NCBI RefSeq assembly: GCF_024227435.1
Contig: NZ_CP100445.1
Coordinates: 3,655,369 to 3,719,368, forward strand
Direction: 5' to 3'
Origin: Natrinema caseinilyticum
GTDB lineage: Archaea; Halobacteriota; Halobacteria; Halobacteriales; Natrialbaceae
Length of the DNA: 64,000 nucleotides
The notes below the pieces were generated by a model, which worked only from the letters and a program-made list of their open reading frames with translations, searched no databases and was not told where the DNA came from. A program made the translations under genes and the position numbers. Within the stretch, counting starts at the first letter, position 1. The number at the start of each line of letters is the position of its first letter. Shown here piece after piece: positions 1 through 8,742 of this stretch.

Positions 1-206
1 TACGGAATTACCGCGCCCGGCTTTTTCGGCGCGTCCGTCCGCTCGTGATTCGCCTCCTGTTCGGTCTGGAGACCGTCTCGAACTCGAGTCCGGTTTTCTG
101 ACCCCGTTTTCCGGGTGGAGTGGATGCCCGCTCCGTCCCGCGTTCGCTCGCTCGCCCGTCTGCCGTTTGCACCACGCTATTGGTGGTTCGCTCACGATAG
201 TCTTTC
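1..206. other. Upstream intergenic segment
   Basis: I see no convincing gene here. The stretch is G+C-rich and leads into the creatininase-family gene. A weak TATA-like GCTATTGG at about 176-183 lies 24-31 bases before that gene's ATG and may be its promoter. Any gene to the left lies outside the window. Confidence 0.5.
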
Positions 207-977
207 ATGTACCTCGGAAACGAAGCCTGGCCCGACCTCGAGACGTACTTCGAAACGGAATCGCTCGCGCTCGTCCCGCTTGGATCGACGGAACAGCACG
301 GCCCGCATCTGCCCGAAGCGACCGATCACCTGATCGCGGAGGCCTTCGCGAGGGAAGCCGCGGACCGGACCGGATACCTCTGTACCCCGACGATCAACGT
401 CGGCGTCAGCGGCCACCACCGTCAGTTTCACGGAACGATGTGGGTCGACCCGCCGGCGTTCAGACAATACGTGGAATCGCTGACTCGAAACCTCACGTCT
501 CACGGGATCGATCGGGTAATCTACGTCAATGCCCACGGCGGAAACGTTTCCCACCTGCGGGAGGTCGGGGCGCGACTCCGAGGGGACGGGACCGCGTACG
601 CTATCGAGTGGATGTGGGACGAATCGATTCCCGACCTCGTCGACGGCCTCTTCGCTCAGAACGGCCCCCACGGGGGCCCGAAGGAAACCGCCATGATCCA
701 GTACCTCGAGCCGGAACTGGTCCACGAGGACCGACTCGAGGAGGCCAGGGATACCGGCGTCCCCGACGTCGAAGCCGCCGAGACGATCAAGCACGGCTCG
801 CGGACCTTCTACGACGCGGCGGACAACACGGAAAACGGCGTGTTGGGCGACCAGACGGACGCGACGCCGGAGAAAGGGGAGCAACTGTTCGAGGCCGCGA
901 GCGATCAGCTCGTTCAGCTCTGCGAGTGGCTCGCGGACCAGCCTTTCGAGGATCTGCTCCCGGAGGCACACGTTTGA
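207..977 (+). CDS. Creatininase-family amidohydrolase
   Basis: The 256-residue protein belongs to the creatininase/MftE-like family of cytoplasmic metal-dependent amidohydrolases. Visible family marks are GSTEQHGPHLP near residues 26-36 with Glu29 and His31, Asp40 (third part of the first metal motif), the Asn-Ala-His-Gly-Gly-Asn loop in the middle, and a later His-Gly-Gly-Pro-Lys-Glu-Thr segment that replaces the usual His-Ala-Gly-x-x-Glu-Thr metal motif. Length is normal for the family. The start is the first ATG after a weak TATA element. The substrate cannot be read from the sequence: members act on creatinine, formamidopyrimidines or peptide-derived cofactor precursors. The nikR-like gene follows 37 bases downstream on the same strand, but a functional link is only a guess. 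Confidence 0.85.
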   Translation: MYLGNEAWPDLETYFETESLALVPLGSTEQHGPHLPEATDHLIAEAFAREAADRTGYLCTPTINVGVSGHHRQFHGTMWVDPPAFRQYVESLTRNLTSHGIDRVIYVNAHGGNVSHLREVGARLRGDGTAYAIEWMWDESIPDLVDGLFAQNGPHGGPKETAMIQYLEPELVHEDRLEEARDTGVPDVEAAETIKHGSRTFYDAADNTENGVLGDQTDATPEKGEQLFEAASDQLVQLCEWLADQPFEDLLPEAHV

Positions 978-1014
978 TGACAAGCCTTACTAACGACGAT
1001 TCTCGAGTTATTAC

Positions 1015-1440
1015 ATGGCAGTTGTCAGCGTCTCGATGCCGGACGAACTCCTCGACCGAATCGACCAGTTCGCCGAGGAACACGGATACACCGGTCGGAG
1101 CGAAGTCGTCAGGGAAGCCTCCCGAAATCTCCTCGGGGAGTTCGAGGACACTCGGCTCGAGGACCGCGATCTGATGGGAATCGTCACGGTGCTGTTCGAC
1201 TACGAGACCACCAGCGTCGAAGAGCGAATGATGCACCTGCGCCACGAACACGAAGATCTCGTCGCGTCGAACTTTCACAGTCACGTCGGCAATCACTACT
1301 GCATGGAGCTGTTCGTTCTCGAAGGCGAACTCGAGGACATCTCGGCGTTCGTGGGAAAGATCCGGGCGACCAAAGACGCCCTGACCGTCGACTACTCCGT
1401 TATTCCGGTCGATAGCTTCGATCCGCTCGCACAGTCGTAA
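1015..1440 (+). CDS. nikR: NikR-like nickel-responsive transcriptional regulator (CopG family)
   Basis: This 141-residue protein has the NikR layout: an N-terminal ribbon-helix-helix DNA-binding domain (residues 1-45, starting [15 protein letters not shown]) and a C-terminal ACT-like metal-binding and tetramerisation domain (about 55-135). The nickel ligands known from bacterial NikR are matched by His77, His88, His90 and Cys96 in the run [10 protein letters not shown]. With nickel bound, NikR normally represses nickel uptake genes. No nickel transporter or nickel enzyme is visible nearby, so its targets lie elsewhere. The A/T-rich CTTACTAACG about 20-30 bases upstream suggests its own promoter, although the preceding gene ends only 37 bases away. 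Confidence 0.85.
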   Translation: MAVVSVSMPDELLDRIDQFAEEHGYTGRSEVVREASRNLLGEFEDTRLEDRDLMGIVTVLFDYETTSVEERMMHLRHEHEDLVASNFHSHVGNHYCMELFVLEGELEDISAFVGKIRATKDALTVDYSVIPVDSFDPLAQS

Positions 1441-1521
1441 CGTCCGGAGGCGAGGCGGGATCGGCGGCGAATCGTTTCCTCGATCGCCGCCAAAATCGCA
1501 CGGACCGAAACGGAACGCGTA

Positions 1522-1530
1522 GTTTTACTG
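1522..1530 (+). promoter_or_regulatory. TATA box of the cupin gene
   Basis: GTTTTACTG lies 23-31 bases before the cupin ATG at 1553, the spacing expected for a leaderless haloarchaeal transcript. Assigned by position and composition only. Confidence 0.45.
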
Positions 1531-1552
1531 TCGGCCTCTCCAATGGGTACGT

Positions 1553-1930
1553 ATGACATACCGGAAGGTGAACTACGAGAAAGTGGAGCAGGTCTCGAGC
1601 GCTATGCACTTCTTGAGCGACCCGCTCGAGACCGAACGGGTCGGCGTGACCGTCGCGCGCTGTGATCCGGGCTGGAACAGCAAGCCCCACGACCACACGG
1701 ACAACGACCACGAGGAGGTGTACGTCCTCATCGAGGGGAACGCGACGGTCGTCGTCGACGACGAGCCTGTCACGATGGAGACGGGTGACGCGCTGTGGAT
1801 CCCGCCGACGTCGACGCGGCAGATCCGAAACGGCGACACGGAGAGCGCGTTCGTCCTCGTGAGCGCGCCGAGCATCGCGGACGAAGACGGGAACGGCGAC
1901 GAGTGGTTGCTTACCGGATTCGCCGGATAA
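1553..1930 (+). CDS. Single-domain cupin protein
   Basis: The protein has 125 residues and a single cupin_2 barrel. The first cupin motif is visible as PHDHTDNDHEEVYVLIEG (around residues 45-62), giving His, His and Glu as likely metal ligands. The second motif region follows at about 75-100 (METGDALWIPPTSTRQIRN), where the usual His is not obvious, so metal binding may be partial. Such small cupins are isomerases, dioxygenases or ligand sensors; nothing here fixes the role. It is monocistronic with its own TATA element, and is followed by a long repeat-bearing intergenic region. Confidence 0.8.
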   Translation: MTYRKVNYEKVEQVSSAMHFLSDPLETERVGVTVARCDPGWNSKPHDHTDNDHEEVYVLIEGNATVVVDDEPVTMETGDALWIPPTSTRQIRNGDTESAFVLVSAPSIADEDGNGDEWLLTGFAG

Positions 1931-1980
1931 CGTCGCCTCCTCGGGCGACGATCGGCCGGCTCGGTGGCCTGCTGAAACGC

Positions 1981-2092
1981 CGTTTCCCGTTTCCCGTTTC
2001 CCGTTTCCCGTTTCCCGATTCCCGTTTCCCGTCTCCCGTCTCCCGTCTCCCGTCTCCCGTCTCCCGTCTCCCGTCTCCCGTCTCTCGTCCCC
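1981..2092. repeat. Heptanucleotide tandem repeat, about 16 units
   Basis: Read directly: from 1981 to 2078 there are 14 uninterrupted 7-bp units. The first block is CGTTTCC (five copies, one CGATTCC, one more CGTTTCC), followed by seven CGTCTCC. Two degenerate units (CGTCTCT, CGTCCCC) extend it to 2092. The two-block structure suggests one unit variant was amplified after a T-to-C change. It lies between genes, so it is not an expressed protein repeat. A polymerase-slippage minisatellite is the simplest explanation. Confidence 0.9.
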
Positions 2093-2470
2093 GTTCGATC
2101 CCCTGGACGACGCGTCGATTTCGTTCATCCAGTGCGTCGATCCGCATCGATTTCGTCAACTCGCGTGAGGTCCGCTTCCTTCGTCGGCGTGGCACCGTCC
2201 GCAGACGGTACTGTCGGCACCCACCGTCCTCGCAGGCGCCGTCGTCGCTCTGGAGTCCACCGCCGGAATCACGAGTTTCGACGCCCCGTCGGTAACCCGT
2301 CCGGCACCTGCTACGCGAATCTCTTGCCGATTTCGTCGGGGACATCGGCGGGTCGAGTCCGACACGAACCCAGCTTCGATTGGGGTACGAACGGCACACC
2401 GGGAACGAGAGACCGCGAACGTTCGTCACGACGATAGACGGCGCTTCCGGTTTGCAATGTTCGCCCCCGA

Positions 2471-2476
2471 CTATTT
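2471..2476 (+). promoter_or_regulatory. TATA box deciding the acyl-CoA dehydrogenase start
   Basis: CTATTT sits 26-31 bases before the ATG at 2502. This favours 2502 over the in-frame ATG at 2457, which lies upstream of the element. Confidence 0.45.
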
Positions 2477-2501
2477 CCACCGTGCGGCCGTCTCACGTGG
2501 T

Positions 2502-3653
2502 ATGGAGTTACTCGACGATAGCATCGTCCCGGAGCACGCACGCGGCGTCAAAGCCGAGGCTCGCGAGTTCGCTCGCGAGCACATCGAACCGAACGCACAG
2601 GAGTACTTCCAGTCGGGCGAGTACCCGGAGGAAATACTGGCGGCCGGACAGCAGGCGAATCTCGTCGCGCAGGACATACCGGAACGGTGGGGCGGGCGGG
2701 GGCTCGATCTGGCGCAACTGCTCGCGATGACGGAGGAGTTCTACCGCGCGGATGCGGGGATCGCGCTGACACTTCAGCTGGCGAGTTTCGGCTGCGAGAT
2801 TACCTACGAGCACGGCACCGACGAGCAGTGCGAGGAGTTCCTTCGGCCGGTCGCGGAAGGCGAGCAACGGTCGGGGCTCGCGGTGTCGGAACCCGACACC
2901 GGCAGCGACCTCTCGGGGATGCAGACCCGCGCGGAGAAAGACGGCGACGAGTGGGTGATCGACGGCGAGAAGTACTGGATCGGCAACGGGGTCGAGGCCG
3001 ACTGGATCACGCTCTACGCCCGGACCGGCGACGACGAGGAGAACCCGTACGGCAACCACTCGATGTTTATCGTTCCGACCGATACGGACGGCTACGAGGC
3101 CGAGCACATTCCCGAAAAGATGGCGATGCGCGCCTCCAAGCAGGCCCACATCGAATTCGACGACTGTCGGATCCCCGAGGATAACCTGATCGGTGAGGTG
3201 GGAGACGGGTTCCTCATGCTCGCGGACTTTTTCAACCACGGTCGTATCGCCGTCGCCGGCCACGGACTCGGTATCGCCGCGGCGGCCATCGAGGAAGCCT
3301 GGGCGTTCACGCACGACCGCGAGGAGTTCGGCCGAACGATCAGCGACTTCCAGGCCGTCCAGCACGGCCTCGCGGATATGATACTCGAGTTCGAGAGCGC
3401 CCGGGCGCTCACCTGGCGCGGTTGTCAGAAGGTGGCGAACGACGAGAACGCGGGGTACTGGGCGGCGATGGCGAAAACGAAAGCGACAGAAACGGCCGTC
3501 GACGTCTCGGAACGAGGCATGCAGTTCCACGGCGGTCGTTCGATTCTGGACGAGCGCCGAATCGCACGCGTGTATCGTGACGCGCGTATTCCGGTGATCT
3601 ACGAGGGGGCAAACGAGATACAGCGAAACCTTATTTACGGTCAGGCACCCTGA
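2502..3653 (+). CDS. Acyl-CoA dehydrogenase
   Basis: This FAD enzyme of 383 residues catalyses the alpha,beta-dehydrogenation of acyl-CoA, the first step of beta-oxidation or branched-chain acyl-CoA breakdown. Family marks are the substrate/FAD loop with the LAVSEPDTGSDLSG motif near 130-145, the WVIDGEKYWIGNG strand (about 155-167), and the C-terminal MQFHGGRS...RVYRDARI and YEGANEIQRN segments. The Glu in YEGANEIQ is the position of the catalytic base in most members. The ORF is open back to ATG 2457, but the 15 extra residues are not family-like and a TATA element lies between the two ATGs, so 2502 is preferred. Chain-length preference is not readable. Confidence 0.9.
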   Translation: MELLDDSIVPEHARGVKAEAREFAREHIEPNAQEYFQSGEYPEEILAAGQQANLVAQDIPERWGGRGLDLAQLLAMTEEFYRADAGIALTLQLASFGCEITYEHGTDEQCEEFLRPVAEGEQRSGLAVSEPDTGSDLSGMQTRAEKDGDEWVIDGEKYWIGNGVEADWITLYARTGDDEENPYGNHSMFIVPTDTDGYEAEHIPEKMAMRASKQAHIEFDDCRIPEDNLIGEVGDGFLMLADFFNHGRIAVAGHGLGIAAAAIEEAWAFTHDREEFGRTISDFQAVQHGLADMILEFESARALTWRGCQKVANDENAGYWAAMAKTKATETAVDVSERGMQFHGGRSILDERRIARVYRDARIPVIYEGANEIQRNLIYGQAP

Positions 3654-3785
3654 GAGTTCTTGGGACCGTCAGCCGTCGCGGGAGCACCGACCGATCTTCG
3701 GCGCCATCCACTTGATACGTTGGTCGAAAGAACAATCCCGGTTGACATCATGCATACCGGCAGACCCACTGCCATCGTGATGGAG

Positions 3786-3794
3786 ATGTATACA
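3786..3794 (+). promoter_or_regulatory. TATA-like element of the histidine kinase gene
   Basis: ATGTATACA lies 18-26 bases before the ATG at 3812, consistent with a leaderless start. Confidence 0.35.
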
Positions 3795-3811
3795 GGACGC
3801 ATTCCACTGCC

Positions 3812-5776
3812 ATGAGCCGGCCACGCGTACTCTGTGTGAGCAGCGATCGGTCCACACGAGCGGCCGTCACGCTGTCTCTGACCGATGCGCCCGTCGACGT
3901 CGTCATCGCCCAGCGGACCGATCACGCGATCGAACGACTGGAGCGGGAGACGATCGACGCGGTGGTCATCGACGCGCGGACCGTCGTGAACGTCGCGTCA
4001 CTCGTCGACACCATCGAAACGGAGACCGACCAGACGCCGACGTTCGTCCACTGGGGAACGGGCGGTGCGGACGTTGCGGTCCTTGGGGAAGTCGTCGCGA
4101 GAGCGGACGAAACGGTCTCGGTCGACCGGCTCGCCGACGCCGTCACCAGACGCATTCGCACAGACCCGACCGCCGAACTCACGTCCGATACAGACTCGAG
4201 CGCAGTCGAAACCGAAGTGGAAGACGACCGACAGCTGTCGGTTCGGGAACTTCCGGACGATCTCCGTCGGATGGTCAGCACCGTCCGGTGTCGGCTCGTC
4301 GACGTCACGTCGCCGCTCGCCGTCGAACGGATTCTCCGGGAGGAGATAACGGCCAGCGATCGGTTCACCGTCGCCTGGGTCGGCGAGTACGACCGCGGTG
4401 AACGGACGATCGTTCCGTGGCTCTCCAACCCGGACGCCGAGGAGTGGTCGCTGCAACGCACCTTCGTTATCGGGGGCGGCGATCACCCCCTGCTCGAGCG
4501 TGCGGTGCGAACTCGAGAGCTTCAGGTCAAGCGATACGACGCAAACAGTCTCGACGCGGTTCCGTTCGGCGATCAGGCGTACGACCGCGGCGTTCGATCC
4601 GTTGCCGTCGCCCCGCTTGCAGCAGACGGCGAACTGTTCGGCGTCCTGGCCGTCTACTCGCCGGATTCGATTTCCGAGCGCGAACTCGATGCGATACGTA
4701 TGATCGCGGTAACTGCGTCTCACGTCCTCGAAACGATCGTCGTCCGCGGGCAACTCGAACAACAGAGTCGGACGCTCCACCGCTACGAGCGACTCGTCGA
4801 GACGGCGGGGGACGGAATGTGCGTCCTCGACGGTTCGGGTCACTTCATGACCGTCAACGATGCGCTCGTTGAAATGACCGGCTACAGCCGTGAAGGGCTG
4901 CTCGCCGAACACGCTTCGATCCTGCTCGACGATGCGGACGTCGACGCGGCCACGGATACCATTCATTCGCTGCTCACGTACGGGGGGAATACCGACACCC
5001 TCGAACTCACCCTGGAGACGAAAACCGGAGAGACGATCCCCTGCGAAGTCCAAATCGCCGTTCTCGTTCCCGACGGGGAGTTTCACGGCTCGGTCGGCGT
5101 CATCCGCGACGTCACCGAGCGAAAACGTCGCGAACGGAAACTCCGCGAACGCAACGAACGACTCGATGCGTTCGCTCGGATCGTCAGCCACGACCTCCGA
5201 AATCCGTTGGGCGTCGCCCAGGGGTACCTCCAGTTGTTCGAGGAATCCGGCGACCCGGAACACGCGGACAAGATCCGCGACGGACTCGATCGGATGGAGA
5301 CGATCATCGAGGACGTCCTGGCTATCGCTCGCGAAGGCGAGTGGGCGACCGACACCGAACCCGTCGACCTCGAGTCGATTGCTCACGACGCCTGGGACCA
5401 CGTTTCGACGCCACAGGCGACGCTAACGGTCGCGGACACGACGACGCTCGAGGCGGATCGGTCACGACTCTTACGACTGCTCGAAAATTGCTTCCGTAAC
5501 AGCGTCGAACACGGCGGCGCAGCCGTGACCGTTCGTGTCGGACTCGAAGAAGCCGACGGCGAGGAGGGCAGCGAGCGGGGATTCTTCGTCGAGGACGACG
5601 GCTCGGGACTTCCCGAAGAACTGCGCAACCGCCTCTTCGACCCGTCGGTCTCCTCGTCATCGGAGGGGCTCGGAATCGGACTGTGGATCGTCAGAGAAGT
5701 CGCTACTGGGCACGGTTGGTCAGTCGTCGCAACCGAAAGCGAAGACGGAGGGGCCCGCTTCGAATTCGAAACGTAA
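3812..5776 (+). CDS. Cytoplasmic GAF-PAS sensor histidine kinase
   Basis: The 654-residue protein has no membrane segment, so it should sense an internal signal. Domains in order: a receiver-like N-terminus (1-115) with Asp54 but without the paired acidic residues of a working receiver; a GAF domain (about 165-310); a PAS domain (about 325-440); the HisKA dimerisation domain with phospho-acceptor His460 in the run SHDLRNPLG; and the HATPase domain (about 530-654) with the N box ENCFRNSVEHGG, VEDDGSGLP and SEGLGIGLWIV. The HalX regulator gene ends only two bases away on the other strand, so the two may be partners, although convergent genes are not co-transcribed. Confidence 0.88.
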   Translation: MSRPRVLCVSSDRSTRAAVTLSLTDAPVDVVIAQRTDHAIERLERETIDAVVIDARTVVNVASLVDTIETETDQTPTFVHWGTGGADVAVLGEVVARADETVSVDRLADAVTRRIRTDPTAELTSDTDSSAVETEVEDDRQLSVRELPDDLRRMVSTVRCRLVDVTSPLAVERILREEITASDRFTVAWVGEYDRGERTIVPWLSNPDAEEWSLQRTFVIGGGDHPLLERAVRTRELQVKRYDANSLDAVPFGDQAYDRGVRSVAVAPLAADGELFGVLAVYSPDSISERELDAIRMIAVTASHVLETIVVRGQLEQQSRTLHRYERLVETAGDGMCVLDGSGHFMTVNDALVEMTGYSREGLLAEHASILLDDADVDAATDTIHSLLTYGGNTDTLELTLETKTGETIPCEVQIAVLVPDGEFHGSVGVIRDVTERKRRERKLRERNERLDAFARIVSHDLRNPLGVAQGYLQLFEESGDPEHADKIRDGLDRMETIIEDVLAIAREGEWATDTEPVDLESIAHDAWDHVSTPQATLTVADTTTLEADRSRLLRLLENCFRNSVEHGGAAVTVRVGLEEADGEEGSERGFFVEDDGSGLPEELRNRLFDPSVSSSSEGLGIGLWIVREVATGHGWSVVATESEDGGARFEFET

Positions 5777-5778
5777 TA

Positions 5779-6357
5779 TTACTGTTGTTTCCCAGACTGA
5801 AGGTCTTGAAATGCGCCGACGAAGTCGTCGTGGGAGGACATGCCGGAAACCGTCTCGTCGACCCGCTCTGCGAGTTCTCCGACGTTGTCACAGAGGTTCT
5901 GATACTCGTCGTTGTCCGCGAGTTCTCGGTCGGCTTTCTCGGATTCCAGCAGCGCTTTTTTCGAGACGAGCGCGTAGTACTCCTGGATATCCGATTCGTA
6001 GTCGGAGCGGTCGGCGACGTCCTCTACGATCTCGACGAGTTCGTCCTTCGAAACCGGTTTGACGAGGTAATCGTCGAACCCCATCTCGATGATGTCGAAG
6101 TCCGGATCGACTGCTGTCACCATGACCACCCGCGAATCGAACCCACGGTCGCGAATCTGCTCGAGTACTTCGTCACCCGATAACCCCGGCATCCGCCGAT
6201 CCAGTAGGACGACTTCCACTGAGTCGGCCATCTTTTCGAGCGCTTCTTCCCCGTCGTACGCCGTCTCGACACCCCACTCGCCCTGGAGCCACGCTGCAAA
6301 CAGGTCCGCAAGGCGGGCTTCGTCGTCGACGACGACCACCTCTGGCCCATCAGTCAT
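5779..6357 (-). CDS. HalX-domain response regulator
   Basis: The 192-residue protein has an N-terminal receiver domain (1-120) with the acidic pair Asp11/Asp12, phospho-acceptor Asp53 in LLDRRMPGLSG, and the conserved Lys in DDYLVKPVS. The C-terminal part (about 125-192) matches the haloarchaeal HalX domain, a helical region of unknown output, here rich in Glu, Leu and Ala and likely coiled. There is no DNA-binding domain. Unlike many genes here it has a Shine-Dalgarno-like GGAGGGG just before the ATG, and a TATA-like ATTTATCAC about 65 bases upstream, so it is probably leadered. It converges on the histidine kinase gene with a two-base gap. Confidence 0.88.
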   Translation of the reverse strand: MTDGPEVVVVDDEARLADLFAAWLQGEWGVETAYDGEEALEKMADSVEVVLLDRRMPGLSGDEVLEQIRDRGFDSRVVMVTAVDPDFDIIEMGFDDYLVKPVSKDELVEIVEDVADRSDYESDIQEYYALVSKKALLESEKADRELADNDEYQNLCDNVGELAERVDETVSGMSSHDDFVGAFQDLQSGKQQ

Positions 6358-6364
6358 TGGGTAA

Positions 6365-6371
6365 CCCCTCC
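6365..6371 (-). promoter_or_regulatory. Shine-Dalgarno site of the HalX regulator
   Basis: On the minus strand GGAGGGG precedes the ATG at 6357 by seven bases. This supports the start and indicates a leadered mRNA. Confidence 0.5.
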
Positions 6372-6644
6372 ATTCTCTTCATCGATTACAGCCACGCGTC
6401 ACCAATGGTACCTCTGTGTGATAAATCTCGCGACCAATTATCAACTTCCATTTGTTTCTGCAGCTCAAATACGCCAACAGTGCGATCATTTAGCAGGGTC
6501 GATGGATGAGTAATATCCGCCGGTCGGGCGAACCGACGCCGATGCCGCCCGGTTTCGGTGCCCGCTAGCAGTGCACGTATCCGCAGTCGGACGGTCCCGC
6601 AGGGGCCAGGAGAAACGACGCCGAACGCAGCGTCGGGAATCGCG

Positions 6645-8627
6645 TTACTTGCCTTCGAATTCGGGCTCGTCGTCGCCGAAGAAGGCGCTGACGCCCTCCT
6701 CGACGTCCTCGGAGTTGACGACGTGTCCGAAGCCCATGGATTCGACCTCGAGTCCGGCCTCGTGGTTATCCCAGCCCTTCTGCATCGCGCGCTTCGTAAA
6801 GCGCATCGCGAGCGGCGGGCCGCCCGCGAGCTTCGCTGCGTAGTCCTGGGCCGCCGTCTCGAACTCGTCCGGTTCGACGACTTCGTTTACGAACCCGAAG
6901 TCAGCCATCTCCTCCGCAGAGAAGCGCTCCGCGGAGAAGATGATCTCCTTTGCGCGACCCATGCCGACGATGCGCTGGAGGCGTTGCGTGCCGCCCCAGC
7001 CGGGGAGCAGTCCGAGGTTGAATTCCGGTTGGCCGAACTCCGAGCGTGCGCTGGCGACCCGAACGTCCGCACACATCGAGAGTTCCATGCCGCCGCCGAG
7101 ACAGTACCCGTCGATGGCGGCGACGACGGGCATCTCGATTCGCTCGAGCCGCCCGAACGTCTTCTGGCCGAACTTCGAGAGCTCGACCGCGCTGAAGGGG
7201 TCGGCGCCACCTCCTGCGATGCTCATGAAGTCGGCGCCCACGGAGAACGCCTTCGAACCGGCGCCCGTCAGAAGGAGTGCACGGACGCTGTCGTCTTCCT
7301 CGAGGCGGTCGATTGCGGCGTCGAGTTCTTCGATGAGCTCGAGACTGATGGAGTTCATCTGCTGGGGACGACTGAGCTCGATCTGAGCCACCTTGTCACC
7401 CGGATAGGTCAATTCGATGGTGTCGAACTCGGTCGCACCCTCGTCGTCGCCCGCGTCGTCGTAGAAGCCGCCCTCTGCAGCGACTGTAGACAGGTACTCG
7501 ACGGGTTCGTATCGGGGATGTCCGGTTTCCTCGTAGGCATCCTGAAGCGCTTCAGACAGTGCGGCGACGCCGTACTCGTCGGCGAACTTCGCCGGCCCCT
7601 TCGGCCAGCGCCCGCCGAGTTTGACCGCGGTGTCGATCTCCTCCGGGGACGCGACGTCGTCGCCGACGAGGAAGGCGACTTCGTTCGCGATAACCGCGAG
7701 CAGTCGCTCCTTGACGGTCTCGTTGAACAGATCCTCGTCCATCGATACGTCCGCGCCGTCTCCGTCTTCGTAATCGTAGAAGCCGGCACCGGACTTCTGG
7801 CCGAACTCCTCGTTCGCGACCTTCGCTTCCATCATCGGGCACGGCTCGTAGCGCTCGCCCGCGACCTCGTTCATGTACTCGAGGACGTGGTAGCCGACGT
7901 CGATGCCGACGTAATCCGCGAGTTCGAAGCTCCCCATCGGCATTCCGATGTCGAATTTCGTCGTCGCGTCGACCTCTTCGATCGTGGCGACGTCGTCCTC
8001 GACGAGCCAGGCGGCCTCGTTCATGAGGGGAACGAGGATGCGGTTCACGATGAACCCGGGAACGTCTTTCCGGACGCGCACCGGCGTCTTCCCGAGATCC
8101 GACGCGAGCCCCTCGACGACGTCGAGCGTCTCGTCTTCGGTGTGCTCGCCGGAGATGACCTCGACGAGGTCCATTCTGATCGGCGGGTTGAAGAAGTGCA
8201 TCCCGCAGAAGGCCTCCGGCCGGTCCGTGAACTCGGACAGATCCGTAATCGAGAGGCTCGAGGTGTTCGTCGCGAAGATCGTCCGGTCGGGGGCGGCGGA
8301 CTCGAGTTCCTCGTAGACGTCCTTCTTGATCTCCATTTGCTCGGGGACGGCTTCGACGACCACGTCGGCGTCGCTGACCGCCTCTTCCATGTCGACGATC
8401 GGCGTCACGCGCTCGAGGACCGCGTCCGCCTCCTCGTCGGTGAGCTGGTCGTTTTCGGCCAGCTTCTGCAGCGACCACTCGATCGAGTCGTAGCCGTTCT
8501 GGACGAACTCGTCGTTGATGTCGCGCATGTTCACGTCGTAGCCCGCGATCGCGGCGACCTCCGCGATACCGTGGCCCATGTTGCCCGCTCCAAGAACTGC
8601 GATAGTGTTGATATCCTCGAGTTCCAT
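6645..8627 (-). CDS. 3-hydroxyacyl-CoA dehydrogenase / enoyl-CoA hydratase fusion
   Basis: This bifunctional beta-oxidation enzyme of 660 residues hydrates 2-enoyl-CoA and oxidises the resulting 3-hydroxyacyl-CoA with NAD. The dehydrogenase comes first: Rossmann motif VLGAGNMGHGIAE near residue 10 and the HFFNPP signature near 140. Its C-terminal helical domain appears to be duplicated, ending about 400. The enoyl-CoA hydratase domain fills about 400-660, with the oxyanion-hole run SKAFSVGADF, GGGMELSMCADV and GQPEFNLGLLPGWGGTQRL supplying both catalytic glutamates. This order is the reverse of bacterial FadB and usual in archaea. The open frame extends to 8675, but the family start MELEDINTIAVLGAG at 8627 is preferred. 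It is divergent from the acyl-CoA dehydrogenase gene, a natural pathway pairing. Confidence 0.92.
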   Translation of the reverse strand: MELEDINTIAVLGAGNMGHGIAEVAAIAGYDVNMRDINDEFVQNGYDSIEWSLQKLAENDQLTDEEADAVLERVTPIVDMEEAVSDADVVVEAVPEQMEIKKDVYEELESAAPDRTIFATNTSSLSITDLSEFTDRPEAFCGMHFFNPPIRMDLVEVISGEHTEDETLDVVEGLASDLGKTPVRVRKDVPGFIVNRILVPLMNEAAWLVEDDVATIEEVDATTKFDIGMPMGSFELADYVGIDVGYHVLEYMNEVAGERYEPCPMMEAKVANEEFGQKSGAGFYDYEDGDGADVSMDEDLFNETVKERLLAVIANEVAFLVGDDVASPEEIDTAVKLGGRWPKGPAKFADEYGVAALSEALQDAYEETGHPRYEPVEYLSTVAAEGGFYDDAGDDEGATEFDTIELTYPGDKVAQIELSRPQQMNSISLELIEELDAAIDRLEEDDSVRALLLTGAGSKAFSVGADFMSIAGGGADPFSAVELSKFGQKTFGRLERIEMPVVAAIDGYCLGGGMELSMCADVRVASARSEFGQPEFNLGLLPGWGGTQRLQRIVGMGRAKEIIFSAERFSAEEMADFGFVNEVVEPDEFETAAQDYAAKLAGGPPLAMRFTKRAMQKGWDNHEAGLEVESMGFGHVVNSEDVEEGVSAFFGDDEPEFEGK

Positions 8628-8711
8628 GGTCGAGGTTCCTATTCGAACCCGTTTCAACGTTTCCCTCTCGATCACGAGGAACTATACTTTAGTTTATTAC
8701 CGGTTACAAAG

Positions 8712-8720
8712 TTCTTTATC
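8712..8720 (+). promoter_or_regulatory. TATA box of acyl-CoA dehydrogenase (8743)
   Basis: TTCTTTATC lies 23-31 bases before the ATG, a typical leaderless arrangement. The 115-base divergent region also contains an A/T-rich stretch (8683-8700) that could serve the fusion gene on the other strand. Confidence 0.55.
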
Positions 8721-8742
8721 GCTCCGATAGCAATGATCGACT

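Larger units (their letters stand above)
1931..2501. other. Intergenic region carrying a 7-bp tandem repeat
   Basis: This 570-base gap between the cupin and acyl-CoA dehydrogenase genes contains the heptanucleotide repeat described separately. I see no supported gene in the rest: open frames on both strands are low-complexity or arginine-rich and look like by-products of high G+C. Confidence 0.5.

Noticed and set aside
1900-2480. Long arginine-rich open frames on both strands
   Set aside because: They only translate the heptanucleotide repeat and G+C-rich flanks; no family-like sequence, and several frames are equally open.
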